Part shown: piece after piece, positions 30,417 to 39,640 of the stretch
How positions within the stretch are numbered: position 1 is the first letter of the stretch
How the letters are laid out: every line of letters begins with the position of its first letter
Assembly: GCA_024635495.1 (NCBI GenBank)
Contig: JAGXIT010000004.1
Coordinates: 310,001 to 374,000 of the forward strand
Direction: 5' to 3'
Origin: Candidatus Saccharimonadota bacterium
GTDB lineage: Bacteria; Patescibacteriota; Saccharimonadia; Saccharimonadales; UBA4665
Length of the DNA: 64,000 nt
Notes under the pieces: generated by a model
What the model was told of the DNA's origin: nothing
The model's database searches: none
The model's input: only the letters and a program-made list of their open reading frames with translations
Made by a program: the position numbers and the translations under genes

Positions 30417-31091
30417 ATGCAAGTGACGTTCATAGATAAACAAGAGCTGGCACCCCAGGTGTGGCTCTACCGTTTTAAGCCGAAATCAACCCTCGATTTT
30501 ACGCCGGGGCAATATGCCCGCTTCACGTTTCCGTTTCATGTGGCCGATCCGCACGACCAGCAGCACCGAACGTTTTCGTTTGTATCTCACCCAAATAGTC
30601 CAGAGCTTTCTATCCTAACTCGCCTCGAAAAGCCCTACAGCGTATTCAAACAACCTCTCAGCCAGCTCGAATCGGGTGATATCATGCATATCGATGAGCC
30701 ACACGGCGATACGATTCTCCCCCGGCTCGATACTGTGCCGCTCGTATTTGTCGCGCAAGGTATCGCCCTCGCTTCGTATATCGCTATGTTGCAAGAGATT
30801 GCAGACCAGAAGCTCACACACCCGACCACCTTGCTCTGGGCCCACCGTGCAGACGATGCGCCACTAATAGGGCTTATGCCAGGAGGCGTACCGCTACAAG
30901 CCCGCCGCGAATTCACCTACCCAGAGAAGCTGACCGGGACACACATCGCCGAATATGACACACCGGATAGTCTCATCTACCTCTCTGGTGGGCAGCACTT
31001 CGTCGAGTCACTCGGAGCCGAGCTCGAAGCCAGCGGCATACCGCGCGAGCGGATTATCTATGATTACTATGAGGGCTATGCGGAGTTATAG
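30417..31091 (+). CDS. FAD/NAD(P)-binding oxidoreductase (ferredoxin reductase-like)
   Basis: FTPGQYARFTFPFH...HRTFSFVSHPNSPELSILTRL. Confidence 0.8.
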   Translation: MQVTFIDKQELAPQVWLYRFKPKSTLDFTPGQYARFTFPFHVADPHDQQHRTFSFVSHPNSPELSILTRLEKPYSVFKQPLSQLESGDIMHIDEPHGDTILPRLDTVPLVFVAQGIALASYIAMLQEIADQKLTHPTTLLWAHRADDAPLIGLMPGGVPLQARREFTYPEKLTGTHIAEYDTPDSLIYLSGGQHFVESLGAELEASGIPRERIIYDYYEGYAEL

Positions 31092-31623
31092 CGTCACCCC
31101 CAAACGGATCCCCATTTGGGAAATCATCAGCGCCCAGCCATGCTAGAGCGCCGATAGTACGTCTCATATATTTATCGAGTTGTTCAGTTGTTTCAATGTT
31201 GCCGTTACGATCTATTTGGCGGGCATACTTAACTGGTATTGGTTCACCAAGTAGCCACTCGTCTGTCTTGTCGATTTCATGAAGATTAAGGCGTAGCCCG
31301 TCCGAGTCTTCGTAGTTACTCAAAATAATACTGGTCTTTCGTACAATCGTGCGATTCAGGTTTATCCTAGCTGCAATCTTACTAAGGACGCTCATCGGCA
31401 CACTTGTCGCTTGTTCTGGCGTCCAGATTGCGAGTTTGATCTCTGCGGCGGGTTGCTGAGCTTGCGGATATCTCTTCTGATCAGTTCCGCGATGAGTGGT
31501 TGCAACTTGAGTGTAACCTGCTTCAACCATTTCTCGGTCAAAATATTGTTGCACCCTATCACTGACTTGCTGCGATAAATCAGCAAATGCTTCGGTGACG
31601 TATTCGTGTGAGAGCTCTGACAT
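31054..31623 (-). CDS. Hypothetical protein
   Basis: 189-aa ORF, TATAAT 7 nt upstream of ATG; 3' end overlaps the convergent oxidoreductase gene. Confidence 0.65.
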   Translation of the reverse strand: MSELSHEYVTEAFADLSQQVSDRVQQYFDREMVEAGYTQVATTHRGTDQKRYPQAQQPAAEIKLAIWTPEQATSVPMSVLSKIAARINLNRTIVRKTSIILSNYEDSDGLRLNLHEIDKTDEWLLGEPIPVKYARQIDRNGNIETTEQLDKYMRRTIGALAWLGADDFPNGDPFGGDAITPHSPHSNHR

Positions 31624-31673
31624 ACTTCAGATTATATCTATTTGTTAGGCGTTAACCATGTGCGTTTTACTGA

Positions 31674-32633
31674 TTAGGCTTCAAGCTGGATATCGTGGTG
31701 CCCCTCGAGGTACTCACGAATCTTGAGGGCTGCTGTAGCACCTTCGCCGACCGCGCTCGCGACCTGCATAGTCGCGCCACTACGGATATCGCCCGCTACA
31801 AAGACGCCTGGGATATTACTCATCAGGTTTTCATCGGTCTTCAGTAATCCAATCTCGTCGCTATCAATCTGGCCGTTCAGAAATTCGTTGTTTGGCTTGA
31901 GCCCGACGAAGACGAAGACGCCATCGGTTTCGATTTCTACTTGCTTACCTGCCTTCGTGTCAGTTCCGACCACCTTGAGTACCTTCGCTTCGTCACCGAC
32001 GATCTCGTCGGTTGTCGTTGCGAGATGCACCGTAATCTTGCCGTCATCGACAAACTTTTGGAGCTCTTGCTGCAATACTTCTGAGGCACGCATTTTGCTA
32101 CGTACCATAAGGTCGATGTGTGTGGCGAAACGGGTCAGGAACATTGCCTCTTGTACGGCAGAGTTGCCGCCACCGACTACAACTAGTCTTTTATCACGAT
32201 AAAACGCGCCATCGCAGGTAGCACAGTAGTGTACGCCACGGGCGTAGTATTTAGCCTCACCAGGAACACCAAGCTTCTTGTAATCACTGCCGGTCGCAAT
32301 CAATACAACCTTGGCGTACATGTCACCAGAAGTTGTTTCGAGCTTTTTCCACTCGCCTTCATCCTTCAGTGAGCTCACCTCAGCGAAGTCGATGACCGCT
32401 CCAAAGCGCTCGGCTTGCTTCTGGAGATTCGCAGCAAGCGTCAAGCCCTCGATACCATCAGGAAACCCTGGGTAGTTATCTACCATGTCGGTGACAGCTG
32501 CGAGGCCACCTGGCACGCCTTTTTCAAGCAATAAGGTGTCGATATCTTCTCTTGTCGTATAAATCGCTGCGCTCAAAGCCGCAGGACCTGCGCCAACCAT
32601 TATCACATCATGTTTGTTCTTCGTGTCACTCAC
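31674..32633 (-). CDS. trxB: Thioredoxin reductase (GTG start)
   Basis: VGAGPAALSAAIYTTRE; YCATCDGAFY redox motif; VFVAGDIRSG. Confidence 0.95.
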   Translation of the reverse strand: MSDTKNKHDVIMVGAGPAALSAAIYTTREDIDTLLLEKGVPGGLAAVTDMVDNYPGFPDGIEGLTLAANLQKQAERFGAVIDFAEVSSLKDEGEWKKLETTSGDMYAKVVLIATGSDYKKLGVPGEAKYYARGVHYCATCDGAFYRDKRLVVVGGGNSAVQEAMFLTRFATHIDLMVRSKMRASEVLQQELQKFVDDGKITVHLATTTDEIVGDEAKVLKVVGTDTKAGKQVEIETDGVFVFVGLKPNNEFLNGQIDSDEIGLLKTDENLMSNIPGVFVAGDIRSGATMQVASAVGEGATAALKIREYLEGHHDIQLEA

Positions 32634-32698
32634 TCTAATACCCCTCTCGTTTTCTCTATTGTACGCTACCCTTACGGCAACTGTATATTTCTATTTGC

Positions 32699-32719
32699 TA
32701 ATGTAAATAATTTACATTA
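32699..32719. promoter_or_regulatory. 21-bp palindrome upstream of trxB (candidate operator)
   Basis: TAATGTAAA-TAA-TTTACATTA perfect 9-bp arms. Confidence 0.5.
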
Positions 32720-32749
32720 AGCTCGTCCATTTGTCCAGTCTTTGGCTAT

Positions 32750-32784
32750 AAAAAAGGCGCCGAGACTGTGCGTGGGCGCCTTAA
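32750..32784 (-). terminator. Rho-independent terminator downstream of glutaredoxin gene
   Basis: Minus strand AAGGCGCCCACGCACAGTCTCGGCGCCTTTTTTATAG. Confidence 0.88.
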
Positions 32785-32802
32785 ATTTCAAGGTATGGCT
32801 AG

Positions 32803-33051
32803 CTATGCAATCGCTGGTGCAAGCTTCGCGAGGTTGTACCCGACCACGATGTGCTGACTCTCGTCCTGGCGAGTTACTACGGTAACAGGCACGGTCATTG
32901 CACCTGAAATCGCAAGTGCTTCCTGGCGGCGATGCGGTTCATCATCGAGATTAATCTCGTCGTAGGTGAAGCCTTTTGCCGCAAGGTATTTTTTAACCAT
33001 TGGGCAGTAAGCGCAGGTTTTTGTAGTGAATATAGTTATATTTTTGACCAT
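32803..33051 (-). CDS. Glutaredoxin-like protein
   Basis: MVKNITIFTTKTCAYCPMVKKYLAAKGF...MTVPVTVV; SD GGAGGGG upstream of revised start 33051. Confidence 0.9.
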   Translation of the reverse strand: MVKNITIFTTKTCAYCPMVKKYLAAKGFTYDEINLDDEPHRRQEALAISGAMTVPVTVVTRQDESQHIVVGYNLAKLAPAIA

Positions 33052-33250
33052 TTGAGTGTCCCCTCCACTTGGGATTCCAATTGATTTATTTTCGTTTTGG
33101 CAGTTGTGTATTTTCACTGTCTAAACTCGTACTAGGGAGTATACATAGCGTAAGCGATATCGTCAAGACGCTATATATTGTGTTTTTGTATACAATATTG
33201 CTGTATACCACTGATTCATAGTGCAGCTCTATTTGCCGCTTAAAGTGCGA

Positions 33251-33610
33251 TTACCCGTCGATTGAGACGAGTTCTATGTCAAAGACCAAATCGGCGTCTG
33301 CCGGGATGCCCGAGCCGTAGGGTGGCGTGCTGCCGTAGGCTTGATCGGCTGGGATGAGTAGGCGGCGCGTACCACCGACTTTCATGCCAGGTACGCCATC
33401 TGTCCAACCCTTAATAACACCACTCAACGGGAAGCTGATAGGGCGACCAAAATCCTTTGAGCTCTGAAATACTCCGCCGGTCTTCGCCACTGCACCTGTG
33501 TAGTGACAGGTTACGGTCGCACCGGGTTGTACTGTGTCGCCAGTGCCCTCTACTCTATCTGTAGTTTGTAGCTCTGCTACGCTATCCACTGGGGTAAAAT
33601 CATCAAGCAT
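33251..33610 (-). CDS. FKBP-type peptidyl-prolyl isomerase
   Basis: VTCHYTGAVAKTGGVFQSSKDFGRPISFPLSGVIKGWTDGVPGMKVGGTRRLLIPADQAYG. Confidence 0.94.
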   Translation of the reverse strand: MLDDFTPVDSVAELQTTDRVEGTGDTVQPGATVTCHYTGAVAKTGGVFQSSKDFGRPISFPLSGVIKGWTDGVPGMKVGGTRRLLIPADQAYGSTPPYGSGIPADADLVFDIELVSIDG

Positions 33611-33619
33611 TGTGCCTCC

Positions 33620-34177
33620 TTATTGAACGATATTTATGAGTCTCACGACAAATACGAGATCAGCGTTAGCTGGAATGATGCCAGCGCCAGCTTCACCGTA
33701 AGCCAGATTAGATGGGATCACGAGGCGACGGACACCGCCCTCTTTCATCCCAGAAACACCCACATCCCAACCAGGGATAACTTGGCCACCACCGAGCTCA
33801 AATTGGAAAAGATTATTCACACCGTAGTTATCGTCGAACTTCGTGCCATCGCTGGCCAGCGTACCGTAATATTTAACCTGTACACAGCTACCAATTTTGG
33901 CTGTTGCGCCATCGCCGACCTTCAAATCGGTCGTCTTGACATCAGTGATGTCACCGTCAGGTATAAAGGTGTCGGGCGGGCCAAGCTTGATATCTGTCGC
34001 GATGTTGCCATCGATAGCACAAGTGCTGGTCGTATCGTTTGCTGCAGTAGTGGTGCTGGCAGTATTGCCTCTCGTCATATCAACAATAACTCCAATAGTT
34101 AGAGCAAGCGAGGTGACGAGAAATACCGCAGCTCCGACTCCAGCAAAAATTCTTTGTCTCAGTGGCGTTGTAGCCAT
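33620..34177 (-). CDS. Membrane-anchored FKBP-type peptidyl-prolyl isomerase
   Basis: N-terminal TM helix; VQVKYYGTLASDGTKFDDNY...GQVIPGWDVGVSGMKEGGVRRLVIPSNLAYG. Confidence 0.93.
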   Translation of the reverse strand: MATTPLRQRIFAGVGAAVFLVTSLALTIGVIVDMTRGNTASTTTAANDTTSTCAIDGNIATDIKLGPPDTFIPDGDITDVKTTDLKVGDGATAKIGSCVQVKYYGTLASDGTKFDDNYGVNNLFQFELGGGQVIPGWDVGVSGMKEGGVRRLVIPSNLAYGEAGAGIIPANADLVFVVRLINIVQ

Positions 34178-34282
34178 AGTATGTAACCCTCCGATTTAGT
34201 CTTATGTAGTGTGCCACAAAATGTGCTTGCGAGACAAGATGGTGGCACGAAAGCACAACAACAGTATCTGTCGGCGTGATAG

Positions 34283-34585
34283 CTAGCCTACAGAGATTCT
34301 GAACCACAAAATGGCGATCAGCACCGCTGCGCCGAGCACCTTGCGAAACTGCGTTGAGCCAGCCGTCATCTCGAGCCAGCACCAGGTGAAGATAGCCCCG
34401 AAAAATACCAAACCAAACAAGTCAGACAGCTTGCCTGTCGTAAATAGCTGCAGAAAAGCTCCGGACATCGCGATGATGAGTGGCAAATTAGGCGTCTCGG
34501 CGAGAATAAGCTCGTTCTGTTCATTGCGAAAAAAACGGTGTGTCAAGCTGCGCTGTTGCGTAAGATTGCGACGTTCAGTCCTCAT
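34283..34585 (-). CDS. Small membrane protein
   Basis: 100-aa ORF with hydrophobic segments; upstream AAGGG SD. Confidence 0.6.
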   Translation of the reverse strand: MRTERRNLTQQRSLTHRFFRNEQNELILAETPNLPLIIAMSGAFLQLFTTGKLSDLFGLVFFGAIFTWCWLEMTAGSTQFRKVLGAAVLIAILWFRISVG

Positions 34586-34704
34586 GAGAATCCCTTCTAT
34601 ATTAGCTTAGGAAGTATAGCACCAAACGTATAGTAGCAAGTGGCGTACGCGATAAACCCAACTTAAGTTTGACTTACATAGGGTTTATGACGCGATTATC
34701 GTTA

Positions 34705-35370
34705 TTATTCAGACTGAGGATCGCTTTCGATAAGCTTCAATAGCTCACCGTCCCAATCGATTTCGATATCTGTCCCGATATCAGTCGTGAGGAGTAAGCC
34801 GTCTTGTAATATGCGCTCTGCGCCTTGTTCGCCCATATCACCCCGAAGACCTTTGTCGCTCGCGATTCTATATATGAGCCCAAAGGCTCGACGTATGTAC
34901 CGCTGACTCTCAGCGTCTACGGTAATGATTTGACACTGATCCATGATGAGTTTTCTAAGATCAGGATTACTGCGCAGCCCAATATCGCTATAATCTTCAA
35001 GAGATTTTCTGAAACTGGAACCACTAGGATCATCCTGGTTATTTGATGCTTTTTCTGCCTTTTTCACGAGGTTGTTGACATACTGCGTCATGCTGCTATC
35101 TGCTCCCTCCCTAGGAAAAAGACCAAGAGCAACCTCTAGGCCAAGCACCACACCGCGCATGTAGTTGTGTACTTCTGGGGGTATTTCTTCTTCGGTATCA
35201 TAGGTAACGTCACATATAAAATGTGCCAGCATGAACGTCTGCTCAAAAACTTGCGCATTTTGATATTTATCGATGAGCTCGTCGGTGTACTGCTTGGGCC
35301 CATGTAGGGTGAGTTGGAGCCAAAGCGCTTCGGCTGAGTTTTTTGGGCTGAGATATTCTTCGCCACTCAT
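34705..35370 (-). CDS. Orphan family A protein, member 1
   Basis: Shares LWLQL...GPKQYTDELIDKY / MRGVVLGLEVALGLFP / AESQRYIRRAFGLIYRI pattern with the 35406 and 46450 ORFs. Confidence 0.75.
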   Translation of the reverse strand: MSGEEYLSPKNSAEALWLQLTLHGPKQYTDELIDKYQNAQVFEQTFMLAHFICDVTYDTEEEIPPEVHNYMRGVVLGLEVALGLFPREGADSSMTQYVNNLVKKAEKASNNQDDPSGSSFRKSLEDYSDIGLRSNPDLRKLIMDQCQIITVDAESQRYIRRAFGLIYRIASDKGLRGDMGEQGAERILQDGLLLTTDIGTDIEIDWDGELLKLIESDPQSE

Positions 35371-35405
35371 ATATGTATACTGCCGTATCTATCACGAAAT
35401 GTGAC

Positions 35406-36065
35406 TTAGTGTCTTACCTCTGGTGTTTGATTGAAATGATTGATCAGCTCTGGGTCTAGGTTCAAGCCCTCAACAACTTCTATAAAAGCAATGTCGCGCC
35501 GAAGCCTATCCGCAACACCGCGACCCTGGGCCGCATATGCACTGTGGTGTCCCCAGGTGATGTGATGCATGATTCCAAACCCACTGCGCGCCAACTTTGC
35601 ACCCTCTGCAGTTCTTGCCAACTGCATACTTATGGTTTCCATCGGCTTGCTATACTGCGGCACTCGATCTGCTAGCTCCCCAAGCCCTCGGCTAACCACC
35701 GTGCGCCTCTTACTACGTGCATTCTCCTCGGGGCTACCATACGATAAACTATCATTAAGAATAGCGAGAATAATTTCAATTGAGTGAGCAATTTTTGCAT
35801 CTTCTCTTGAATCCGGGATGCCCACCGAGGTAAATACCCCAAGGCTTGTTCCTCTAGTGTAGTTGATTGTCGGCATATGGGTCAGCTCATCCTTCGTCTC
35901 TCCGCAGGCAATCGCAGCCAGTCTGAGTAGTGGCTCATGAAACTGAAAGCTTCTGAAGCCGGTGCGCAGCGTATCCGTAAAGGCTTGCATGCCTTGGGCG
36001 CGCAACTGCTCAACGAGCACATCGGGTGGCTGTTGGTCGCTATACGGTAAAGATTCTGATGACAT
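35406..36065 (-). CDS. Orphan family A protein, member 2
   Basis: VEQLRAQGMQAFTDTLRTGF / YTRGTSLGVFTSVGIPD / AEGAKLARSGFGIMHHI. Confidence 0.75.
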   Translation of the reverse strand: MSSESLPYSDQQPPDVLVEQLRAQGMQAFTDTLRTGFRSFQFHEPLLRLAAIACGETKDELTHMPTINYTRGTSLGVFTSVGIPDSREDAKIAHSIEIILAILNDSLSYGSPEENARSKRRTVVSRGLGELADRVPQYSKPMETISMQLARTAEGAKLARSGFGIMHHITWGHHSAYAAQGRGVADRLRRDIAFIEVVEGLNLDPELINHFNQTPEVRH

Positions 36066-36134
36066 ATGCCATACGATACCATAAATATGTAATAAAGTAA
36101 ATATAGCGAACGGCTGTAACTTGTCTATGAATAA

Positions 36135-36728
36135 CTAATCTTGACTTAGTATAAACGCAGTGGCTAGGCTGTGCTCTTTTCCGCTGGCGTGGATGGCGGT
36201 TTGCAGTTCCGCCAGCTCTCTGCCCAGAAGCTCTTGATCATACGGAGTGGTATCGCGGATAACCATATCTGGTTCGTTGGGCTCAACGAAATTCGGGTGC
36301 TCGACCACGCTTGATCCGCTCTCGCGGTCCGCACCATAGAATTCTAAAGTGTATGTATTTTGCAGACCATGATTTTCGAATCCCGCTTGGAGCAGAATTG
36401 TGCGTATAGCCACCGTATATGTTTCATGAGTATGCGTACCCGGGCTTCTGTCGTGCATATAGGTGATGTCAAATCGTTTTCCTGCGAATGACCATATTCG
36501 ACCCGAGCCACTATCTTTTGCTAAATATTCAAACAAACGGTGTACATATATGCCCTGACTGTCACACTCCGCGTTGGTATCTAAGGTCACGTTTGAGCTC
36601 AGTGACTCATGCAGTACGCTGTCGATGGCATGCGCAATAACCCCACATGACTGAAATTTCTCTAGTGGAGTTTGGGTATACTCTTCTTTGCCGCCAAATG
36701 GTGGCTGGTGGAGCGCTTCTACAGACAT
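36135..36728 (-). CDS. Hypothetical protein
   Basis: 197-aa ORF in accessory cluster, TATATT upstream of start. Confidence 0.65.
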   Translation of the reverse strand: MSVEALHQPPFGGKEEYTQTPLEKFQSCGVIAHAIDSVLHESLSSNVTLDTNAECDSQGIYVHRLFEYLAKDSGSGRIWSFAGKRFDITYMHDRSPGTHTHETYTVAIRTILLQAGFENHGLQNTYTLEFYGADRESGSSVVEHPNFVEPNEPDMVIRDTTPYDQELLGRELAELQTAIHASGKEHSLATAFILSQD

Positions 36729-36800
36729 AGGAAGTAATATAACCCCAATCTATAAAAAATGAAAAGAAAATACTTTGACAGGTTGTGGGATAATAATTTT

Positions 36801-37442
36801 ATGGCAATACAGCCCAATATCCCGCGCGAACCTATGCCGACGCTCATGACTAAAAAGATGAAAGCACGAGCAAATAGTATATTTGGCGCCGACAGTCAGG
36901 AAAAAAGTGCCCATCACTTACGAGCAATTACCCTAGGGTTGGCTTCTGTCGCAATCCGAGTTGATCAAAGTAAAGAAGATTGGTGGCGCATACGACGCCT
37001 GAAGGCTAGCGCACTCCTATTTGATGCTTGGAAAAAGACATTGACTGTACAACAATACGAGATACTTCTGGAAAATAAAGAGCCGAAAAGACGCTTTCTG
37101 TATGCGCCATTCTCCGCTACGTTCGCCTACAATCCGGCAGCACCAGACACAGAGCCCCGACATCTTCGGAGATTTGAGGACGATGCCAGAAAGGTTCGCA
37201 AATGCCAGCAAATACTGAAGCGCGTCGAGGGAGGCTCCCAGCGACACGACCCATTTCAGAACGACGGCGCACGCGCCTTGCTATCGGAGCTAGTGGAAGA
37301 GGCCTTACTGTACCAGCAACTCGGTGATCATGGAACCGAACCATATTTTGATCCGCAAATCATGGCTCAATTCGCCTTAGGCATCACCACCCTCGAAGCG
37401 CCCTCGAAGCCAAACGAAATAACACGAGCTGGCAATATTTAA
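36801..37442 (+). CDS. Orphan family B protein, member 1
   Basis: TKKMKARANSIFG...HHLRAITLGLASVAIRVDQ...RHDPFQNDGAR shared with 37472 ORF. Confidence 0.72.
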   Translation: MAIQPNIPREPMPTLMTKKMKARANSIFGADSQEKSAHHLRAITLGLASVAIRVDQSKEDWWRIRRLKASALLFDAWKKTLTVQQYEILLENKEPKRRFLYAPFSATFAYNPAAPDTEPRHLRRFEDDARKVRKCQQILKRVEGGSQRHDPFQNDGARALLSELVEEALLYQQLGDHGTEPYFDPQIMAQFALGITTLEAPSKPNEITRAGNI

Positions 37443-37471
37443 CTTTTTGTGGTGTTGTGTGGCATAATGGC

Positions 37472-38050
37472 ATGATGACACAACCAAAACCCATGAGTGA
37501 AAAGCTGGTGCATGCTGCAAAAAGCATCTTAAATCCGGGCGAAAACGACCGGTCGCACAAAATTAGAGCCGTCGAGGTACCACTGGGGCTGCTCGCGGTG
37601 CGGGTTGACCCGCCGAAGATAAGTCTCTATCGCGGGCACGGAACTTTCATCTGGGCTATCGTGGCAGATACCGAGAACCAAATACTGACGGTACAAAAGC
37701 ACGAGAAGCTGCCGGGCAAAAATCAAGTATTCAATACACACTTTAGACGAAATTTTGTACTGGACCCAGCCATCTTAGGGACTGGTCCTAGCGAAGTACC
37801 CTCAGGAAGACTACCCAAAAGTGACCGCACGGCAATAGCGACAAGCTTGAAAATAGCTGGCCGGTTCATCGATGGCTATAAAAGTCATGATCCATTCCAA
37901 GATGCCTGCGCTCGTAACTATTTCCTCGATATGGCCGGGCCTCTACACGAGGACGAGAAACTACTCACCGAGCTAAATTTCCACCCAGCAGTTATCGAAC
38001 AGTACCCTACCCTCGTAGCTAAACACGAGCTAGAACCCGAACAACATTAG
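37472..38050 (+). CDS. Orphan family B protein, member 2
   Basis: SEKLVHAAKSILN...HKIRAVEVPLGLLAVRVDP...SHDPFQDACAR. Confidence 0.72.
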   Translation: MMTQPKPMSEKLVHAAKSILNPGENDRSHKIRAVEVPLGLLAVRVDPPKISLYRGHGTFIWAIVADTENQILTVQKHEKLPGKNQVFNTHFRRNFVLDPAILGTGPSEVPSGRLPKSDRTAIATSLKIAGRFIDGYKSHDPFQDACARNYFLDMAGPLHEDEKLLTELNFHPAVIEQYPTLVAKHELEPEQH

Positions 38051-38059
38051 ACCCCCGGA

Positions 38060-38854
38060 TTAGTGCAGACCCGGGACTCGGTGAGGGAGTTGCGGAGCCT
38101 CCGTGTAGTGCGAACTGATGACTCTACTCATGACCGCCACTTTATTATCACTTTGTACTTCTTTAATTGGCTTTTCATGATAGCCTTTGAGCTCCTCGAG
38201 TGCTGCATCGATTTGTTCTGGCGAAAAGCCCTGGAAGTGCATATCCTCCCGAATAAGTGGCGTATCGTGCAGGCCAGAGTAAAGTATCTCCCTCGGCGCT
38301 GGGTCCATCACGATGTGTTGAGCGACCTTTGCCGCCGGTGAGGCTTCTGGGTGCTCAAGTCGAGACCAGTTCCTGAACTTAAACTCCCGCTCGAGTATTG
38401 CCAAAATTGGCAGAGTATACTGTCTATCTTCATAGAAAACTGTGTCAGGGTCAACCTTGGCGTCTTTCGCCACATCTTCCGGCACAATCGGGTAGTTGAA
38501 GTTGCCGACACTATAGCGTTCACGATAGTGTGGCCCCGTACTGTCCAGAACAACCAGCCTAGGACCGTTGGTAGCGTGCACAGTTTTTGGCAATACTATG
38601 CCTTGCGCTTTCCTTGTCTCAGCTTCAAAGTGCCTGCCAGATCTGACCATTATGGGCAAGAGGTCGCCCTCCAACTCATTGTAGGCGTCCATAACAACCT
38701 TGCCGATTCTCTCGGGCTGGACGATTTCATCTGGGCGCTCAACCATGGTTTGCAGCATTTTACTGACTGACTGTTCGTATGTCTCGTGTTGTACTACTGA
38801 CTCATGATGCGGCGCTATTGTGCCTTGTTGGACTTCTACGGCAAAAGTTGTCAT
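38060..38854 (-). CDS. Hypothetical protein
   Basis: 264-aa ORF from MTTFAVEVQQ; AGAAGGA-type SD. Confidence 0.7.
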   Translation of the reverse strand: MTTFAVEVQQGTIAPHHESVVQHETYEQSVSKMLQTMVERPDEIVQPERIGKVVMDAYNELEGDLLPIMVRSGRHFEAETRKAQGIVLPKTVHATNGPRLVVLDSTGPHYRERYSVGNFNYPIVPEDVAKDAKVDPDTVFYEDRQYTLPILAILEREFKFRNWSRLEHPEASPAAKVAQHIVMDPAPREILYSGLHDTPLIREDMHFQGFSPEQIDAALEELKGYHEKPIKEVQSDNKVAVMSRVISSHYTEAPQLPHRVPGLH

Positions 38855-39080
38855 TCCGATATTCCTTCTGTATACCGCCATACGCCGCTAGTTTGTATGT
38901 AGTGAGCGTAATGGTGGTGTTTGCTATACATGATGTGTTTATTTTGTAACCCTCATTAGCAACGTTACACCCCCTTCTCAGCTTTTTCTGTGAGATACAT
39001 TACAAACAACACTTTTAACGGGGGTAAAAATGCTTATGTGATATTGACTACTTTTTTATATTGTTTTAGAATAATTAATT

Positions 39081-39584
39081 ATGATATCTTTTGATAAACG
39101 GATAGAGATAGAAAGCTTTGAAATGCCTGCGGATATTGACGAGGCGCGTCACTCGCCCATCGGTGGACAGGTATTGAATTTACTATACGAGACGACCCAA
39201 TCTAGAAACCCGAAATTTGATAACAATGTAGCCGATGCACTTGCGGAGTTGGCCGATTCTGAGCTACTTGTCGCCTCGCCTCACAAATACAGGGATTATG
39301 TGTTGGGATTTGTGGCTACCCGTGCGACAGAATCTGACTCAGCTTTATCCATGGTTGAAGTTGTGCCATTTTTACGATCGAATCTCGATACTAAGCTAGC
39401 TGGAAGTGCTCTGAATGCATTACTCCGGACGGCCGAAGGCAATGCGACAGAAAACGACGCCGGTATAGTAGCCATACCGACACCAAAACATTCACACAAC
39501 AAGAATCTACTTAGCTCTCGAGGTTACAAACCAGTCGGCGGTTGGTGGCATAAGCACATGGAACTAGACCTCATCCATAGCTAG
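39081..39584 (+). CDS. GNAT-like acetyltransferase-type protein (weak)
   Basis: YVLGFVATRATES...VEVVPFLRSNLDTKLAGSALNALLRTAE...NKNLLSSRGYKPVGGWWHKHMEL resembles GNAT core layout. Confidence 0.55.
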   Translation: MISFDKRIEIESFEMPADIDEARHSPIGGQVLNLLYETTQSRNPKFDNNVADALAELADSELLVASPHKYRDYVLGFVATRATESDSALSMVEVVPFLRSNLDTKLAGSALNALLRTAEGNATENDAGIVAIPTPKHSHNKNLLSSRGYKPVGGWWHKHMELDLIHS

Positions 39585-39640
39585 GCTATCGCATCACTAG
39601 TCTCAAGACCCGTCTAGCTATGACTGTTATACTGAAGAGT

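Noticed and set aside
36772-36801. TTGACA...GATAAT as a classical -35/-10 pair before the 36801 ORF
   Set aside because: Spacing of about 10 nt is too short for a sigma-70 pair; only the -10-like element near the ATG is plausible
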